From assembly GCF_000744285.1 (NCBI RefSeq), contig NZ_JQLQ01000002.1, positions 1,054,001-1,118,000 on the forward strand: a DNA stretch of 64,000 bases. Reading direction: 5' to 3'. This stretch comes from Carnobacterium pleistocenium FTR1 (GTDB lineage Bacteria; Bacillota; Bacilli; Lactobacillales; Carnobacteriaceae). The notes below the pieces were generated by a model. It searched no databases, was not told the DNA's origin, and worked only from the letters and a program-made list of their open reading frames with translations. The position numbers were made by a program, and so were the translations under genes. Positions 44,276 to 53,395 of this stretch are shown here, piece after piece (within the stretch, counting starts at the first letter, position 1; every line of letters begins with the position of its first letter).

Positions 44276-44339
44276 TAACAATCACCTCGACTGCTTCGGA
44301 AATAAATCGGTTTAAGAGCGAAAAAGGAAATAGAAAAAT

Positions 44340-44455
44340 TCACTCAAAATAGACTATCATTTAAGTTTGTTAAACGAGCTTTAGTTCGAGTAACTCAAAG
44401 TCGTTATTCTGTTTGAGTAGCAACAATGAGCGTTAGTTCGAGTAACTTGAAGCCA
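44340..44455. repeat. 52-bp intergenic repeat family, locus E
   Basis: About two units (ACTCAAAGTCG-N-TTTGAGTAGC and GAGCNTTAGTTCGAGTAACT). The 485-base gap 44128-44612 otherwise holds the hairpin at 44464-44525 and no gene. Confidence 0.75.
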
Positions 44456-44463
44456 AAGCAATT

Positions 44464-44525
44464 AGACCCGAATTACTTTACGACTAGTTTTAAGGATTAG
44501 TAGTCGTAAAGTAGACATCGGGTCT
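44464..44525. terminator. Large hairpin downstream of the dehydrogenase operon
   Basis: AGACCCGA and TCGGGTCT form the outer stem, and TACTTTACGACTA with TAGTCGTAAAGTA the inner one, with small internal bulges. It may end the minus-strand operon, although the exit side lacks a clean T run. Confidence 0.55.
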
Positions 44526-44612
44526 GCTTTTGAAGTATGGTTTAGAATAGTTATTCAACTCTAAAAAGAGATTTGAAGTTTTGATGCTTGGCTATAATAG
44601 AAATGCTTCTGT

Positions 44613-45977
44613 TTATAAAAGAAGCAGTCTAGGGTCTTCTAGAATTTCAATTAGTGTATTCAAAAATTCTGCAGCGGGAGCACCATCGATAGCTCTGTGA
44701 TCAAAAGAAAGACTTAAAGTCATCGTAGGCTTTTTAAAGACATTTCCACTCTCGTTTAGATCAAGTACTTCTGTAAGTGTGCTGACCCCTAAAATAGCAA
44801 CTTCCGGTTGGTTAATGATTGGATTAAAGTTTTCAACGCGACTTTTTCCTAGATTGGAAAGAGTGATCGTACCACCAGTCATCTCTTCAGAAGTTAATTT
44901 CCCAGTACGGGCTTTTTCAGTAAGTTCTTTAAAGTCATTAGTCAGTTCCGCTAACCCTTTGTGATTGGCAAATGTTAGGACTGGAACGAGTAGACCCTCA
45001 GCTACTGAAACAGCAAAGCCAATGTTCATATCTTTAAATTCATGAATACCGTCATCTAAAGTATGAGCATTCAACCGAGGGTGTTGTTTTAAGGCAACGG
45101 TCATCGCTTTGATAATAATCTCATTATAGGAAATTCTTTTACCTGTAGTTTTTTCGATAAGCGGTAGCAATTCTTGACGAAGTTTAATCATTTCTCGAGC
45201 ATCAAAATTCGCATTCAAGGTAACGTGAGGAATAGTTTGTTTGCTTTTAGTCATGCGATCAGCGATAACTTTACGTATGCCTTTCCAAGGAATGATTTTT
45301 TCTCCAGCAGGAAGAGTAGAAGTCACTGGTTTTGATGGTGGAATATTTTCTGGTGGTGCTTCATTTACTGTAACTTCAGGAGTTGTCTCTTTTCTTTCAA
45401 GATAAATTTTTACATCCTCTACATGGATTCGTCCTTTTCTCCCAGATCCGGTTACTTCATGTAATAAAAGATCGTGTTCACGCGCTAAGTGTCTAGCAGC
45501 AGGAGTAGCACGTACTTTTTCGCTTAGATTTGCTTGTTCAGTTTCTGAAATTTCCTCTGTTCCAGTATATTTTAAAGGATCCGGGCGTTGCGAACTCTCT
45601 TTATCAGATGTGACAGCTTCTTTAACAGTTTCTTTGTTGAATTTTGGGGTATCGGTTTGATCTGTTTTTGGAGATGGAGGGGTAGCTTCTTCGCTTGTTG
45701 AGCCACTTTCTCCAGGAGGTGCATCTGGAACTTTTTCACCTTTTTCACCAATATATCCAATCACATGATTGATTGGAACAGGTTCGTCTACATCAAAATA
45801 TTTTTTCAATAAGATCCCTTCATCATAAGACTCAACTTCAATCGCAATTTTATCGGTCATGACTTCAAAGATTGCTTCACCGATTTCAACTGGATCTCCT
45901 TCTTCTTTGTACCATTCCGTTATACTTCCTTCAGCCATAGTAGAGCTTAATTTGGGCATAAATATTTCGTGAGCCAT
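44613..45977 (-). CDS. 2-oxoacid/acetoin dehydrogenase E2 (dihydrolipoyl acyltransferase)
   Basis: 454 residues in the usual E2 order: one lipoyl domain (1-80, lipoylated Lys43 in VMTDKIAIEVES), a Pro/Glu/Thr-rich linker, a peripheral-subunit-binding domain (about 160-195, KVRATPAARHLAREHD), a second linker, and the catalytic acyltransferase core (about 225-454) with SFDHRAIDGAPAAEFL. It passes an acetyl or acyl group from lipoamide to CoA. It is the last of three genes (E1alpha, E1beta, E2). No E3 gene follows, so lipoamide dehydrogenase must come from elsewhere. Confidence 0.92.
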   Translation of the reverse strand: MAHEIFMPKLSSTMAEGSITEWYKEEGDPVEIGEAIFEVMTDKIAIEVESYDEGILLKKYFDVDEPVPINHVIGYIGEKGEKVPDAPPGESGSTSEEATPPSPKTDQTDTPKFNKETVKEAVTSDKESSQRPDPLKYTGTEEISETEQANLSEKVRATPAARHLAREHDLLLHEVTGSGRKGRIHVEDVKIYLERKETTPEVTVNEAPPENIPPSKPVTSTLPAGEKIIPWKGIRKVIADRMTKSKQTIPHVTLNANFDAREMIKLRQELLPLIEKTTGKRISYNEIIIKAMTVALKQHPRLNAHTLDDGIHEFKDMNIGFAVSVAEGLLVPVLTFANHKGLAELTNDFKELTEKARTGKLTSEEMTGGTITLSNLGKSRVENFNPIINQPEVAILGVSTLTEVLDLNESGNVFKKPTMTLSLSFDHRAIDGAPAAEFLNTLIEILEDPRLLLL

Positions 45978-45991
45978 TAGTTCTTCACCTC

Positions 45992-46975
45992 CTAATTTTT
46001 TTTCATCATGTTGCGAGCAGCTGCGACAATATCATCGACTTGTGGAACGGCTAATTTTTCTAACTCTGGTTGGTATGGAATCGGGATTTCTTTGCCAGCT
46101 AACCGGATAATAGGAGCATCTAAAAAATCAAATGATTCACTTTCAGCGATCACACTCGCTAATTCAGCACTGAAGCCGCTACGTTTGACAGCTTCTGTGA
46201 CTATGATTGCTTTTCCTGTCTTTATGACTGATTTGATAATCGTTTCTTTATCAAGTGGCACCAAGGTACGAGGATCGACGACTTCAATGTTGATGCCATC
46301 CTTGGCTAAAATTTCTGCAGCTTCTAGCGCTTTATGGACCATAATTCCGGTAGCAACGATGGAGATGTCCGTTCCTTCACGCTTAATGTCTGCGACCCCA
46401 ATCGGGATAAGGTATTTTCCTTCAGGGACATCGCTAGACGTTTTGTAGCATAATTTATGCTCGTAAAACATAACAGGATTATTGTCTTCAATGGCTGAGT
46501 GCAATAATCCTTTTGCATCATAAGCAGTAGCAGGCTGGATAACTTTTAAACCAGGAATATGAGCAGTAATGTTTTCTAGGCTTTGCGAGTGTTGAGCAGC
46601 TGCACCCGTTCCAGATCCGCTTGGCGTACGCATCACTAAGGGAATCTGAGCTTTCCCACCATACATATAACGGATTTTCCCAGCTTGGTTGACAATATTA
46701 TCTAAGGCAATCGTAATAAAATCTGAGAATTGCAATTCGAAAATAGGACGCATACCGGTAATAGCAGAACCAATGGCAGCGCCAGAAATGGCCGCTTCAG
46801 AAATAGGTGTATTTCGGACACGCTCGCCACCGAATTCTTCGTACATTCCTCTAGTGACACCAAATCCACCACCATATATTCCGATATCTTCTCCCATAAT
46901 ATAAACGTCTGGATTTTCGCGCATTTGTTCGCTCATTGCTTCTCTAATAGCTTCTAAATAAGTGATTTCACGCAT
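45992..46975 (-). CDS. 2-oxoacid/acetoin dehydrogenase E1 beta
   Basis: 327 residues of the transketolase-like beta subunit: [78 protein letters not shown], and the C-terminal domain from about residue 200 with [12 protein letters not shown]. It forms the TPP-binding E1 with the alpha subunit. The overall look (short beta subunit, [10 protein letters not shown]) is closer to acetoin dehydrogenase AcoB than to PdhB, but sequence alone does not decide. It lies 14 bases upstream of E2 and 12 bases after E1 alpha. Confidence 0.9.
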   Translation of the reverse strand: MREITYLEAIREAMSEQMRENPDVYIMGEDIGIYGGGFGVTRGMYEEFGGERVRNTPISEAAISGAAIGSAITGMRPIFELQFSDFITIALDNIVNQAGKIRYMYGGKAQIPLVMRTPSGSGTGAAAQHSQSLENITAHIPGLKVIQPATAYDAKGLLHSAIEDNNPVMFYEHKLCYKTSSDVPEGKYLIPIGVADIKREGTDISIVATGIMVHKALEAAEILAKDGINIEVVDPRTLVPLDKETIIKSVIKTGKAIIVTEAVKRSGFSAELASVIAESESFDFLDAPIIRLAGKEIPIPYQPELEKLAVPQVDDIVAAARNMMKKN

Positions 46976-46987
46976 TAATAATTCCCC

Positions 46988-47977
46988 CTAGTCTGAGTAA
47001 ACGTCCGTATACAGTTCACTAATATCTGTAATGGGACTTTCTTCGGCAAATTTTACAGCTTCTTCAATAGATAGACGCGCACTGTTTTGAAGTTCGTCAG
47101 CTTTTTCTTCAGTAAAGACACCTGCATCAATAAACCGTTTTCTAGCTAACTTGATTGGATCTTTGTTGGTTTTCCATTCTTTTTCTTCTTCTTTCGTCCG
47201 GTATTTTTTAGCATCTGATTTTGAATGGCCTTTCCAACGATAAGTTAAAGCTTCTATTAAAGTAGGTCCTTCACCACGACGTGCACGTTCGACAGCATCG
47301 TAAGTAGCGTTGATCACTTCAATGATATCGTTTCCATTTATAGTTATACCTGGAATTCCATAAGAGGCAGCACGATCCGAAATATGAGGAATGTTCATCA
47401 TCTCTACAACAGGACCACTCATACCATAAAAATTATTTTCAATGAAGAAGACCACCGGTAAGTCCCAGATCGAAGCGAGATTTAAAGATTCATGAAAACT
47501 TCCTTCATTTGTTGAACCGTCACCAGCATAAGCTAAAGCAACTTTACCTTCATTTCTCATTTTAGAGGTTAAAGCGGCACCTGTAGCGATGGCATAACCA
47601 CCACCTACGATAGCATTAGCGCCTAGATTCCCATTTGCTAATTCTGCAATATGCATGGAACCACCTTTACCTTTATTCGTACCCGTTTGACGCCCAAACA
47701 GTTCAGCCATCATCGGTTTTACATCTGTGCCTTTAGCAATCGTATGTCCGTGACCTCTATGTGTTGCAGTGATCCAATCTGTTTTTTTCAATACGGCCCC
47801 GCTACCAGCAGCAGATGCTTCTTGTCCGACAGCCAAATGTGTGGTTCCGTGAATCATTCCTTTAGCGAAGAATTGATCGACTTTTTCGTCAAAATAACGG
47901 ATCGTCCACATTGTTTGATAGATTTCCTGTAACTTCTCATCATCTAGGCCCGCATGATTTTCAATTGATTGTGTCAT
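46988..47977 (-). CDS. 2-oxoacid/acetoin dehydrogenase E1 alpha
   Basis: 329 residues with the TPP fold: MIHGTTHLAVGQEAS, MAELFGRQTGTNKGKGGSM, GNLGANAIVGGG, and the TPP/Mg motif GDGSTNEGSFHES...NN. The combination resembles AcoA (acetoin dehydrogenase). It decarboxylates or cleaves its substrate and transfers the two-carbon unit to lipoamide. ATG 47977 sits after AGGAGGATTC on the minus strand; the frame opens earlier at 47998 without a ribosome site. It is the first gene of the operon. Confidence 0.9.
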   Translation of the reverse strand: MTQSIENHAGLDDEKLQEIYQTMWTIRYFDEKVDQFFAKGMIHGTTHLAVGQEASAAGSGAVLKKTDWITATHRGHGHTIAKGTDVKPMMAELFGRQTGTNKGKGGSMHIAELANGNLGANAIVGGGYAIATGAALTSKMRNEGKVALAYAGDGSTNEGSFHESLNLASIWDLPVVFFIENNFYGMSGPVVEMMNIPHISDRAASYGIPGITINGNDIIEVINATYDAVERARRGEGPTLIEALTYRWKGHSKSDAKKYRTKEEEKEWKTNKDPIKLARKRFIDAGVFTEEKADELQNSARLSIEEAVKFAEESPITDISELYTDVYSD

Positions 47978-48025
47978 AGTTGAATCCTCCTTTAACATTT
48001 GTGTATAACTGTATCATATGTAAAT

Positions 48026-48054
48026 AGTATATATCTAACATTAGTTACGGTCAA
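48026..48054 (-). promoter_or_regulatory. Promoter of the E1/E2 dehydrogenase operon
   Basis: Minus strand -35 TTGACC (48054-48049), 17-bp spacer, -10 TATACT (48031-48026), about 50 bases before the start codon. Confidence 0.65.
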
Positions 48055-48075
48055 GAACAAATGTTAATAAAATGA

Positions 48076-48231
48076 AAACTATTAAATGTAATTGGTATCA
48101 AAAATAATTGGATTATTTTTTCTTCAATTCTTTTAAGGTTAATATCAGCAGCAATAAAAATTGCATCAATCTTAAGTTTTGTGAGTACACCTACTACAAT
48201 AATTTTTGTAATAGCATTAGAAGCAACTTAA
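48076..48231 (+). pseudogene. Possible C-terminal remnant of a membrane transporter
   Basis: An open stretch of 51 codons without a start encodes WIIFSSILLRLISAA, then IASILSFVSTPTTIIFV and a stop at 48229. It is hydrophobic and looks like the last membrane helix of a carrier, perhaps of the auxin-efflux (AEC) type. No upstream part exists because the dehydrogenase promoter begins there. This is a weak call by eye. Confidence 0.25.
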
Positions 48232-48286
48232 ATCATCGTACATAAAGATCCTAGTTCTGGATTTATCATAGAATAAACTAGAACGG

Positions 48287-48309
48287 GTTTTAAAACTATC
48301 TTGTTAAGA
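48287..48309. repeat. 23-bp direct repeat, right copy
   Basis: Identical to 44253-44275. It runs straight into the 52-bp repeat array that starts at 48312. Confidence 0.75.
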
Positions 48310-48311
48310 AT

Positions 48312-48632
48312 GAGTAGCCAGAACGAGCGTTAGTTCGAGTAACTGAGACCCCAATTTGCACTTGAGTAGCCCAATTTGCACTTGAGTAGCTGTAACGAGC
48401 TTTAATTCGAGTAACTGAGACCCCGATTTGCACTTGAGTAGCCGTAACGAGCGTTAGTTCGAGTAACTGAGACCCCGATTTGCGTTTGAGTAGCCGCAAC
48501 GAGCGTTAGTTCGAGTAACTGAGACCCCGATTTGCGTTTGAGTAGCCGGAACAAGTGTTAGTTCGAGTAACTGAGACCTCGATTTGCGTTTGAGTAGCCG
48601 GAACAAGTGTTAGTTCGGGTAACTGAGAGTCG
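48312..48632. repeat. 52-bp intergenic repeat family, locus F (six units plus a truncated one)
   Basis: Head-to-tail units of 52 bases, consensus GAGTAGCCGNAACGAGCGTT then AGTTCGAGTAACTGAGACCC and CGATTTGCGTTT. The second unit is truncated to about 21 bases. Neighbouring units are nearly identical, so the array has been homogenised or expanded recently. There are no spacers, so it is not a CRISPR array. Confidence 0.9.
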
Positions 48633-48711
48633 TGTGCTTTGTTTCGTTTATGCAATTACTTTGTACTCGTTACTTGTTTTGCTTCAATTCTCCAAGCTGC
48701 TAATCCTTTTG

Positions 48712-49032
48712 TTAGGGAATCAAAATTTTTGGGCACACTATTCTACTATATAAAGCTAGTCTATTTAAAAAATTTGATATAGGCATAAGCGGTATTATTT
48801 GGAATTTAAAACAGGATGAGCTCATCGCAAGGGCTTTTCTTCTAATCCCAATCGTGTACAAAATAAAATGTAAACAAATGGGATATAGAAAAAAATACTG
48901 CTTTTTCATATAAAAATCGGGATAAGCTTTGCTTGAATAGAATATATAAGCTAAAATAAGTAATAAGAAAAAAAGGCCGAGCACAATTGTGTACAAAGGC
49001 ATGAGCAAAAGTTGCGCTGGAAACGGATTCAT
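48712..49032 (-). CDS. Possible small membrane protein
   Basis: 106 residues from ATG 49032. The first part has two to three hydrophobic helices (LLLMPLYTIVLGLFFLLLIL and FFLYPICLHFILYTIG). The last 35 residues are less membrane-like, which could mean a frameshifted tail. There is no ribosome site before the start and I do not recognise the family. It could be a remnant. Confidence 0.3.
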   Translation of the reverse strand: MNPFPAQLLLMPLYTIVLGLFFLLLILAYIFYSSKAYPDFYMKKQYFFLYPICLHFILYTIGIRRKALAMSSSCFKFQIIPLMPISNFLNRLALYSRIVCPKILIP

Positions 49033-49081
49033 TTTTGTAGCATCGAGCGGTATAATAAAAACAGAAAGAGGTTAGTAAATA

Positions 49082-51178
49082 ATGTATTTGGATGAAAGGG
49101 GCAATAAATTATTAGAAGAGGTATTGCGCAATCCTAGTATCACGAATAAAAAGTTGCAAGAGGATTTTAGTCTTTCTAGAAGGCAAGTTGATTATAGTTT
49201 CAAAAAAATAAATGAGTGGTTAAAAGATCAGGGTAAAAAAGAAATTCAAAAAGTGAATGGGCAGTATCGAATAAATAGTAGGGACCTTGAACTTTTTGAA
49301 ATAAAACGAGAAGCATCTCAATTTAATTCTTATATCCCCTCAGAAAAAGAACGGTCTTACTTGATTGTCATATTGATTTTACTTAGAAATGAAGAACTTT
49401 CTTTAAATCACTTTATATACGATTTAGAGGTTAGTAAAAATACAGTACTACAAGATATGAAGGCAGTTCAAAAAATTCTTGATTTATTTGATCTTCGAAT
49501 TGTGTATTCCAGAAGTGAAGGGTATCACTTCGAAGGAAGTGAATGGGATAAACGGTCAGTCATGCTAGAAGCCATAAAATATATTCTTGATAGTTTTGGT
49601 GGTGAAATATTTTTACAAAAATTTATGAAGATCAATCATGAGAGAATCACTTCTCTTCAAAATTCGATCATGAAAATTGAAAAGCAATTAGGTCTTAATT
49701 TTGTAGATTCAGAAATGAATGTATTGCCTTATTCTTTTGAAGGGATCTTTAAAAGAATTGCACTTGGAAAAACGCTTAATACTAATTTCTTGATTGATTT
49801 CAATGAGTTATCAGATACACGTGAATATGAAGCCATTCGAATATTGATTGAATCAGAAGATCAAAAAATAGTTTCTACAGATGAACGATTATACATTACA
49901 CTGCAATTATTAACTTCTAAAGTTGTTAAAAAAAGCACTTTAAGTGGGGAAGAAATTCCTAAATTGAAAAATGCATTAAAAGAATGTTTGATTCAATTTG
50001 AGAAAAAATCGGTTGTATACCTGGCAGATAAAGAAGGACTGCTAGAAAAATTATTTGCCCATTTTAAGCCAGCATACTACCGGATAAAATACAATTTAAC
50101 GACTGACTATAGTATCTTAGATAAAATTGGTAAAGAATTTGATATTTTACATTATATCGTTAAACAATCGATAGATCCTTTACGTGAGTGTTTAAATAGT
50201 GAAATACCAGAAAAAGAATCGATGTTCATAACTTTATTCATCGGTGGTCATATTATAGACAATCAAGAAAAGATTACTACAAATGCAAAATTAAAAGCAG
50301 TAGTTGTTTGTCCGAATGGTTTATCTGTTTCGAAATTAATGAAGCAAACCTTTGATCAACTTTTTCCAGAAATTTATTTTCATTCAGCCTTATCTATTCG
50401 AGAATTTAATCAAAATAAGCTGAACTATGATCTAGTATTTTCTGTTACACCAGTTGAAACGGACAAAAAACTCTTTATTGTTAATCAAATGATGGATCAC
50501 GATGAAAAAATAGCATTGAGAAAAAGAGTTATAAATGAAGGATTTCTCCTTGAAATGCCAAGTTTAAATATTGATGCTTTAATGAGAACAATCAATGATT
50601 TCTGTGATATCAAGGATGAAAAAGGATTGATTGAATCATTAAAAGGGTTGGTTAAGGCTGAGCCTGTGACGAACATTCCTATAAAGCTGACTCAAGCAAA
50701 AAAAGAAATACAATTAAATGAATTGCTTGATAGTAAAATGATTCAGCGTGTGAAATCTGTTTCAAGTTGGTATGAAGCAATCGAGCTTGTATCGATACCT
50801 TTAATAGAAAAAAATATAATCACCATAAACTATGTTGAAGAGATGAAAAAACAATTTCCAACGATTTCTGATTACATTATCTTACGAAGAACCATCGCGA
50901 TCCCGCATGCCGAGGTCGAAGAATCGGCGAAAAAAATTGGAATGAGCATGATTTATATTGAAGAAGGCTTGCCAACTATTAATGGCACATCTATTCACTT
51001 TGTTGTTGTCATAGCAGCAATCGATAAAAAAACTCATTTTACATCTTTGTTACAATTAATGGAACTAGCTGGCAATCAAGAACAATTGGATAGACTGAAA
51101 CAGTCTAAAAGTCACTTAGAAATGGCTGACTTAATTGTTGAATTTATCCATGAAACAAATAGTATTCACGAGAAATAG
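49082..51178 (+). CDS. PRD-type PTS-controlled transcriptional activator
   Basis: 698 residues in the order of MtlR/LicR-type activators: N-terminal helix-turn-helix domains (about 5-120), two PTS regulation domains (about 180-400), an EIIB-Gat-like domain (about 410-490), and a C-terminal EIIA domain of the fructose/mannitol type (about 555-698, phospho-His in AIPHAEVEESAKKIGMS). Phosphorylation by HPr and EIIB tunes activity. It heads the pentitol operon 16 bases before the IIA gene and is expected to activate it. Confidence 0.9.
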   Translation: MYLDERGNKLLEEVLRNPSITNKKLQEDFSLSRRQVDYSFKKINEWLKDQGKKEIQKVNGQYRINSRDLELFEIKREASQFNSYIPSEKERSYLIVILILLRNEELSLNHFIYDLEVSKNTVLQDMKAVQKILDLFDLRIVYSRSEGYHFEGSEWDKRSVMLEAIKYILDSFGGEIFLQKFMKINHERITSLQNSIMKIEKQLGLNFVDSEMNVLPYSFEGIFKRIALGKTLNTNFLIDFNELSDTREYEAIRILIESEDQKIVSTDERLYITLQLLTSKVVKKSTLSGEEIPKLKNALKECLIQFEKKSVVYLADKEGLLEKLFAHFKPAYYRIKYNLTTDYSILDKIGKEFDILHYIVKQSIDPLRECLNSEIPEKESMFITLFIGGHIIDNQEKITTNAKLKAVVVCPNGLSVSKLMKQTFDQLFPEIYFHSALSIREFNQNKLNYDLVFSVTPVETDKKLFIVNQMMDHDEKIALRKRVINEGFLLEMPSLNIDALMRTINDFCDIKDEKGLIESLKGLVKAEPVTNIPIKLTQAKKEIQLNELLDSKMIQRVKSVSSWYEAIELVSIPLIEKNIITINYVEEMKKQFPTISDYIILRRTIAIPHAEVEESAKKIGMSMIYIEEGLPTINGTSIHFVVVIAAIDKKTHFTSLLQLMELAGNQEQLDRLKQSKSHLEMADLIVEFIHETNSIHEK

Positions 51179-51194
51179 AGAGGAGAACGATTAG

Positions 51195-51659
51195 ATGTAT
51201 TTTGAAGATTTTTTAAAACCTGAACTGATTTGGACAAACTCAGATGCTTCAACACATCTAGAGGTGTTCGAACTAATTGCTGCAAAAGCACATAAAGAAT
51301 TGTTTGTTGAAGATAACTTTTTAGAAAAAATTAAAGAGAGGGAAGAAACTTTCCCAACTGGATTAGAATTGGAGGGGTATGCAGTAGCCATTCCCCATAC
51401 AGATCCTGAATGTGTTAAAGAGCAATTCATAGCGGTTCTGACTTCTAAAGAAGGCATCCCTTTTAAACGGATGGACGACGCTAGTAAAGAGGTAAAGGCA
51501 AACATCATCTTTATGTTAGGGCTTAATGAACCTCATAGTCAATTAGAAGTTCTTCAACAATTAATGGGTGTGCTTCAGAATAAAGAAACGGTTGAAAAAT
51601 TGCTTTCTTTTGATAATGAAAGCGATATTTTAGAATATTTAAAGGGTGTTACTAAATAG
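51195..51659 (+). CDS. PTS EIIA, fructose/galactitol type
   Basis: 154 residues of the EIIA fructose/mannitol/galactitol fold, with the phospho-histidine in GYAVAIPHTDPECV (about residue 66). It feeds phosphate to the IIB at 51706. The start follows GAGAGGAG. Together with IIB and IIC it forms a galactitol-family permease. Confidence 0.93.
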   Translation: MYFEDFLKPELIWTNSDASTHLEVFELIAAKAHKELFVEDNFLEKIKEREETFPTGLELEGYAVAIPHTDPECVKEQFIAVLTSKEGIPFKRMDDASKEVKANIIFMLGLNEPHSQLEVLQQLMGVLQNKETVEKLLSFDNESDILEYLKGVTK

Positions 51660-51705
51660 ATTTGTTAATTTATTAATAAAAAAAAAGAGAAAAGAGGAAA
51701 ATATT

Positions 51706-51993
51706 ATGAGTATCGAAAAGAAAAAAGTATTAGTAGCATGTGGCGCTGGGATTGCAACTTCAACGGTGGTAACTAACCGGGTTGAAAGAATTTTAAAAGA
51801 AAATGGGATCAATGCTGAAATCGAACAAATCAAAATTTCGGAAGCTAAAGGAAAACAAAAAGGTGCAGATTTATTAGTTTCTACTACAATTTTGCCAACA
51901 ACGTATGATATTCCCGTAGTCATTGCCGTATCTTATATTTCTGGTATCAACCAAGAGGGTACTGATAAAAAAATTATTGACGCTTTAAAATAA
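51706..51993 (+). CDS. PTS EIIB, galactitol type
   Basis: 95 residues: MSIEKKKVLVACGAGIATST has the phosphocysteine at residue 12. The open frame extends upstream to 51646, but ATG 51706 has AGAGGAAAA before it and gives the normal EIIB-Gat length. Confidence 0.93.
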   Translation: MSIEKKKVLVACGAGIATSTVVTNRVERILKENGINAEIEQIKISEAKGKQKGADLLVSTTILPTTYDIPVVIAVSYISGINQEGTDKKIIDALK

Positions 51994-52040
51994 TAGGAGT
52001 TAAATTTTAAAAAAAGCTGGTAGGAAAAGGGGAGAAAAGA

Positions 52041-53318
52041 ATGCAAACGTTTATAGATGGTATTAATTATATCTTAGCACTTGGGCCAACAGTTATCCTT
52101 CCAATCACAATGTTGTTTGTTGGATTGATTTTTGGAACAGGTTTTAAAACAGCCTTTAAATCGGGTATCACAATTGGTATCGGTTTTGTAGGAATAAATT
52201 TAGTTATTGGTTTGTTAACAGATAATTTAGGTACAGCAGCACAAGCAATGGTTGAGCGATTCGGTTTATCGTTAAATGTCATTGATGCAGGTTGGCCTGC
52301 AGCAGCTGCAGCCTCATGGGCAATGCCTATCTCAGTTCTTTTAATTCCGATTCTTTTAGTAGTGAACTTATTAATGATCGTATTCAAAATGACTAAAACA
52401 TTAAATGTAGATATTTGGAATTATTGGCACTTTATTGCAGCTGGTGCAACGGGTTATATCGTTACCGGCGGAAGCGTATGGTTCGCCATATTATGTGCTG
52501 TCCTTTATGAAGTAGCTGTTTTGATTATTGCAGATAAAACGCAACCTTTGGCAGAAAACTTCTTCGGTTTAGAAGGAATTTCATTACCAACTGGTTCAAC
52601 AGCAGCATTTGCTCTTTTAGGTATTCCAATTGGTAAAGTAGTTGGAATGATTCCGGGAATCAAAAATCTAAATGCTGATCCTGAGTCAATCCAAAAACGT
52701 TTTGGTATTTTTGGTGAACCGATGATGGTTGGATTGATCCTTGGTACTTTTATCGGTCTATTAGCTGGTTACGATGTTGGTGCTGCTTTCCAAGTTGGTA
52801 TCGCAATGGGAGCAGTTATGTTACTAATGCCTCGTATGGTTAAATTGTTAATGGAAGGTTTAATCCCAATCTCTGAAGCAGCTCGTGAATTTATGAAAAA
52901 ACGTTTCCCAGGCCGCGATTTGTATATTGGTTTAGATGCTGCTTTAGCAGTAGGACATCCCGCAGTTATGTCAACTGCATTACTACTAACACCTATTACA
53001 CTTTTAATTGCCGTTTTATTACCAGGAAACAGAGTATTACCATTCGGTGATTTAGCTACAATTACATTCTATGTTGCCTTTATCGTTGCATCTCGTAAAG
53101 GAAATATCGTCCAATCTGTTATTACTACATCAATTATCTTAGTATTTTCATTATGGATGGCTACTGACTTTGCTGAAGTTCATACAGCAATGATGGCTAA
53201 CGCTGACTTTACAGCTCCAGGAAATGTTACAGAAATATCTTCTCTAGATATGGGTGGTAACTTCCTTAACTGGGCAATCTTGAAATTCTCACAATTTTAT
53301 CAATCTATTGTTGGATAG
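52041..53318 (+). CDS. PTS EIIC, galactitol type
   Basis: 425 residues, about ten to twelve membrane segments, with the GatC-family hallmarks FGLSLNVIDAGWPAAAAASW and GRDLYIGLDAALAVGHPAV. Members import galactitol or pentitols. The operon content (two polyol dehydrogenases, RpiB, transaldolase, two epimerases) points to a pentitol such as D-arabitol. A similarly organised Listeria monocytogenes locus has been linked to D-arabitol and D-xylitol use. Confidence 0.93.
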   Translation: MQTFIDGINYILALGPTVILPITMLFVGLIFGTGFKTAFKSGITIGIGFVGINLVIGLLTDNLGTAAQAMVERFGLSLNVIDAGWPAAAAASWAMPISVLLIPILLVVNLLMIVFKMTKTLNVDIWNYWHFIAAGATGYIVTGGSVWFAILCAVLYEVAVLIIADKTQPLAENFFGLEGISLPTGSTAAFALLGIPIGKVVGMIPGIKNLNADPESIQKRFGIFGEPMMVGLILGTFIGLLAGYDVGAAFQVGIAMGAVMLLMPRMVKLLMEGLIPISEAAREFMKKRFPGRDLYIGLDAALAVGHPAVMSTALLLTPITLLIAVLLPGNRVLPFGDLATITFYVAFIVASRKGNIVQSVITTSIILVFSLWMATDFAEVHTAMMANADFTAPGNVTEISSLDMGGNFLNWAILKFSQFYQSIVG

Positions 53319-53395
53319 TATATGAAAATAGAGCGTACTGTTCAATGAAAAATGAATAGTGCGCTTTTATTTGAAAAAATGGAGGGTGAAAAATA

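Noticed and set aside
48296-48499. 67-residue minus-strand open frame with repeated VQIGVSVTR
   Set aside because: It is a translation of the tandem 52-bp array, without a ribosome site.
48312-48632. Possible CRISPR array
   Set aside because: Units are contiguous with no unique spacers, no leader and no cas genes are nearby.
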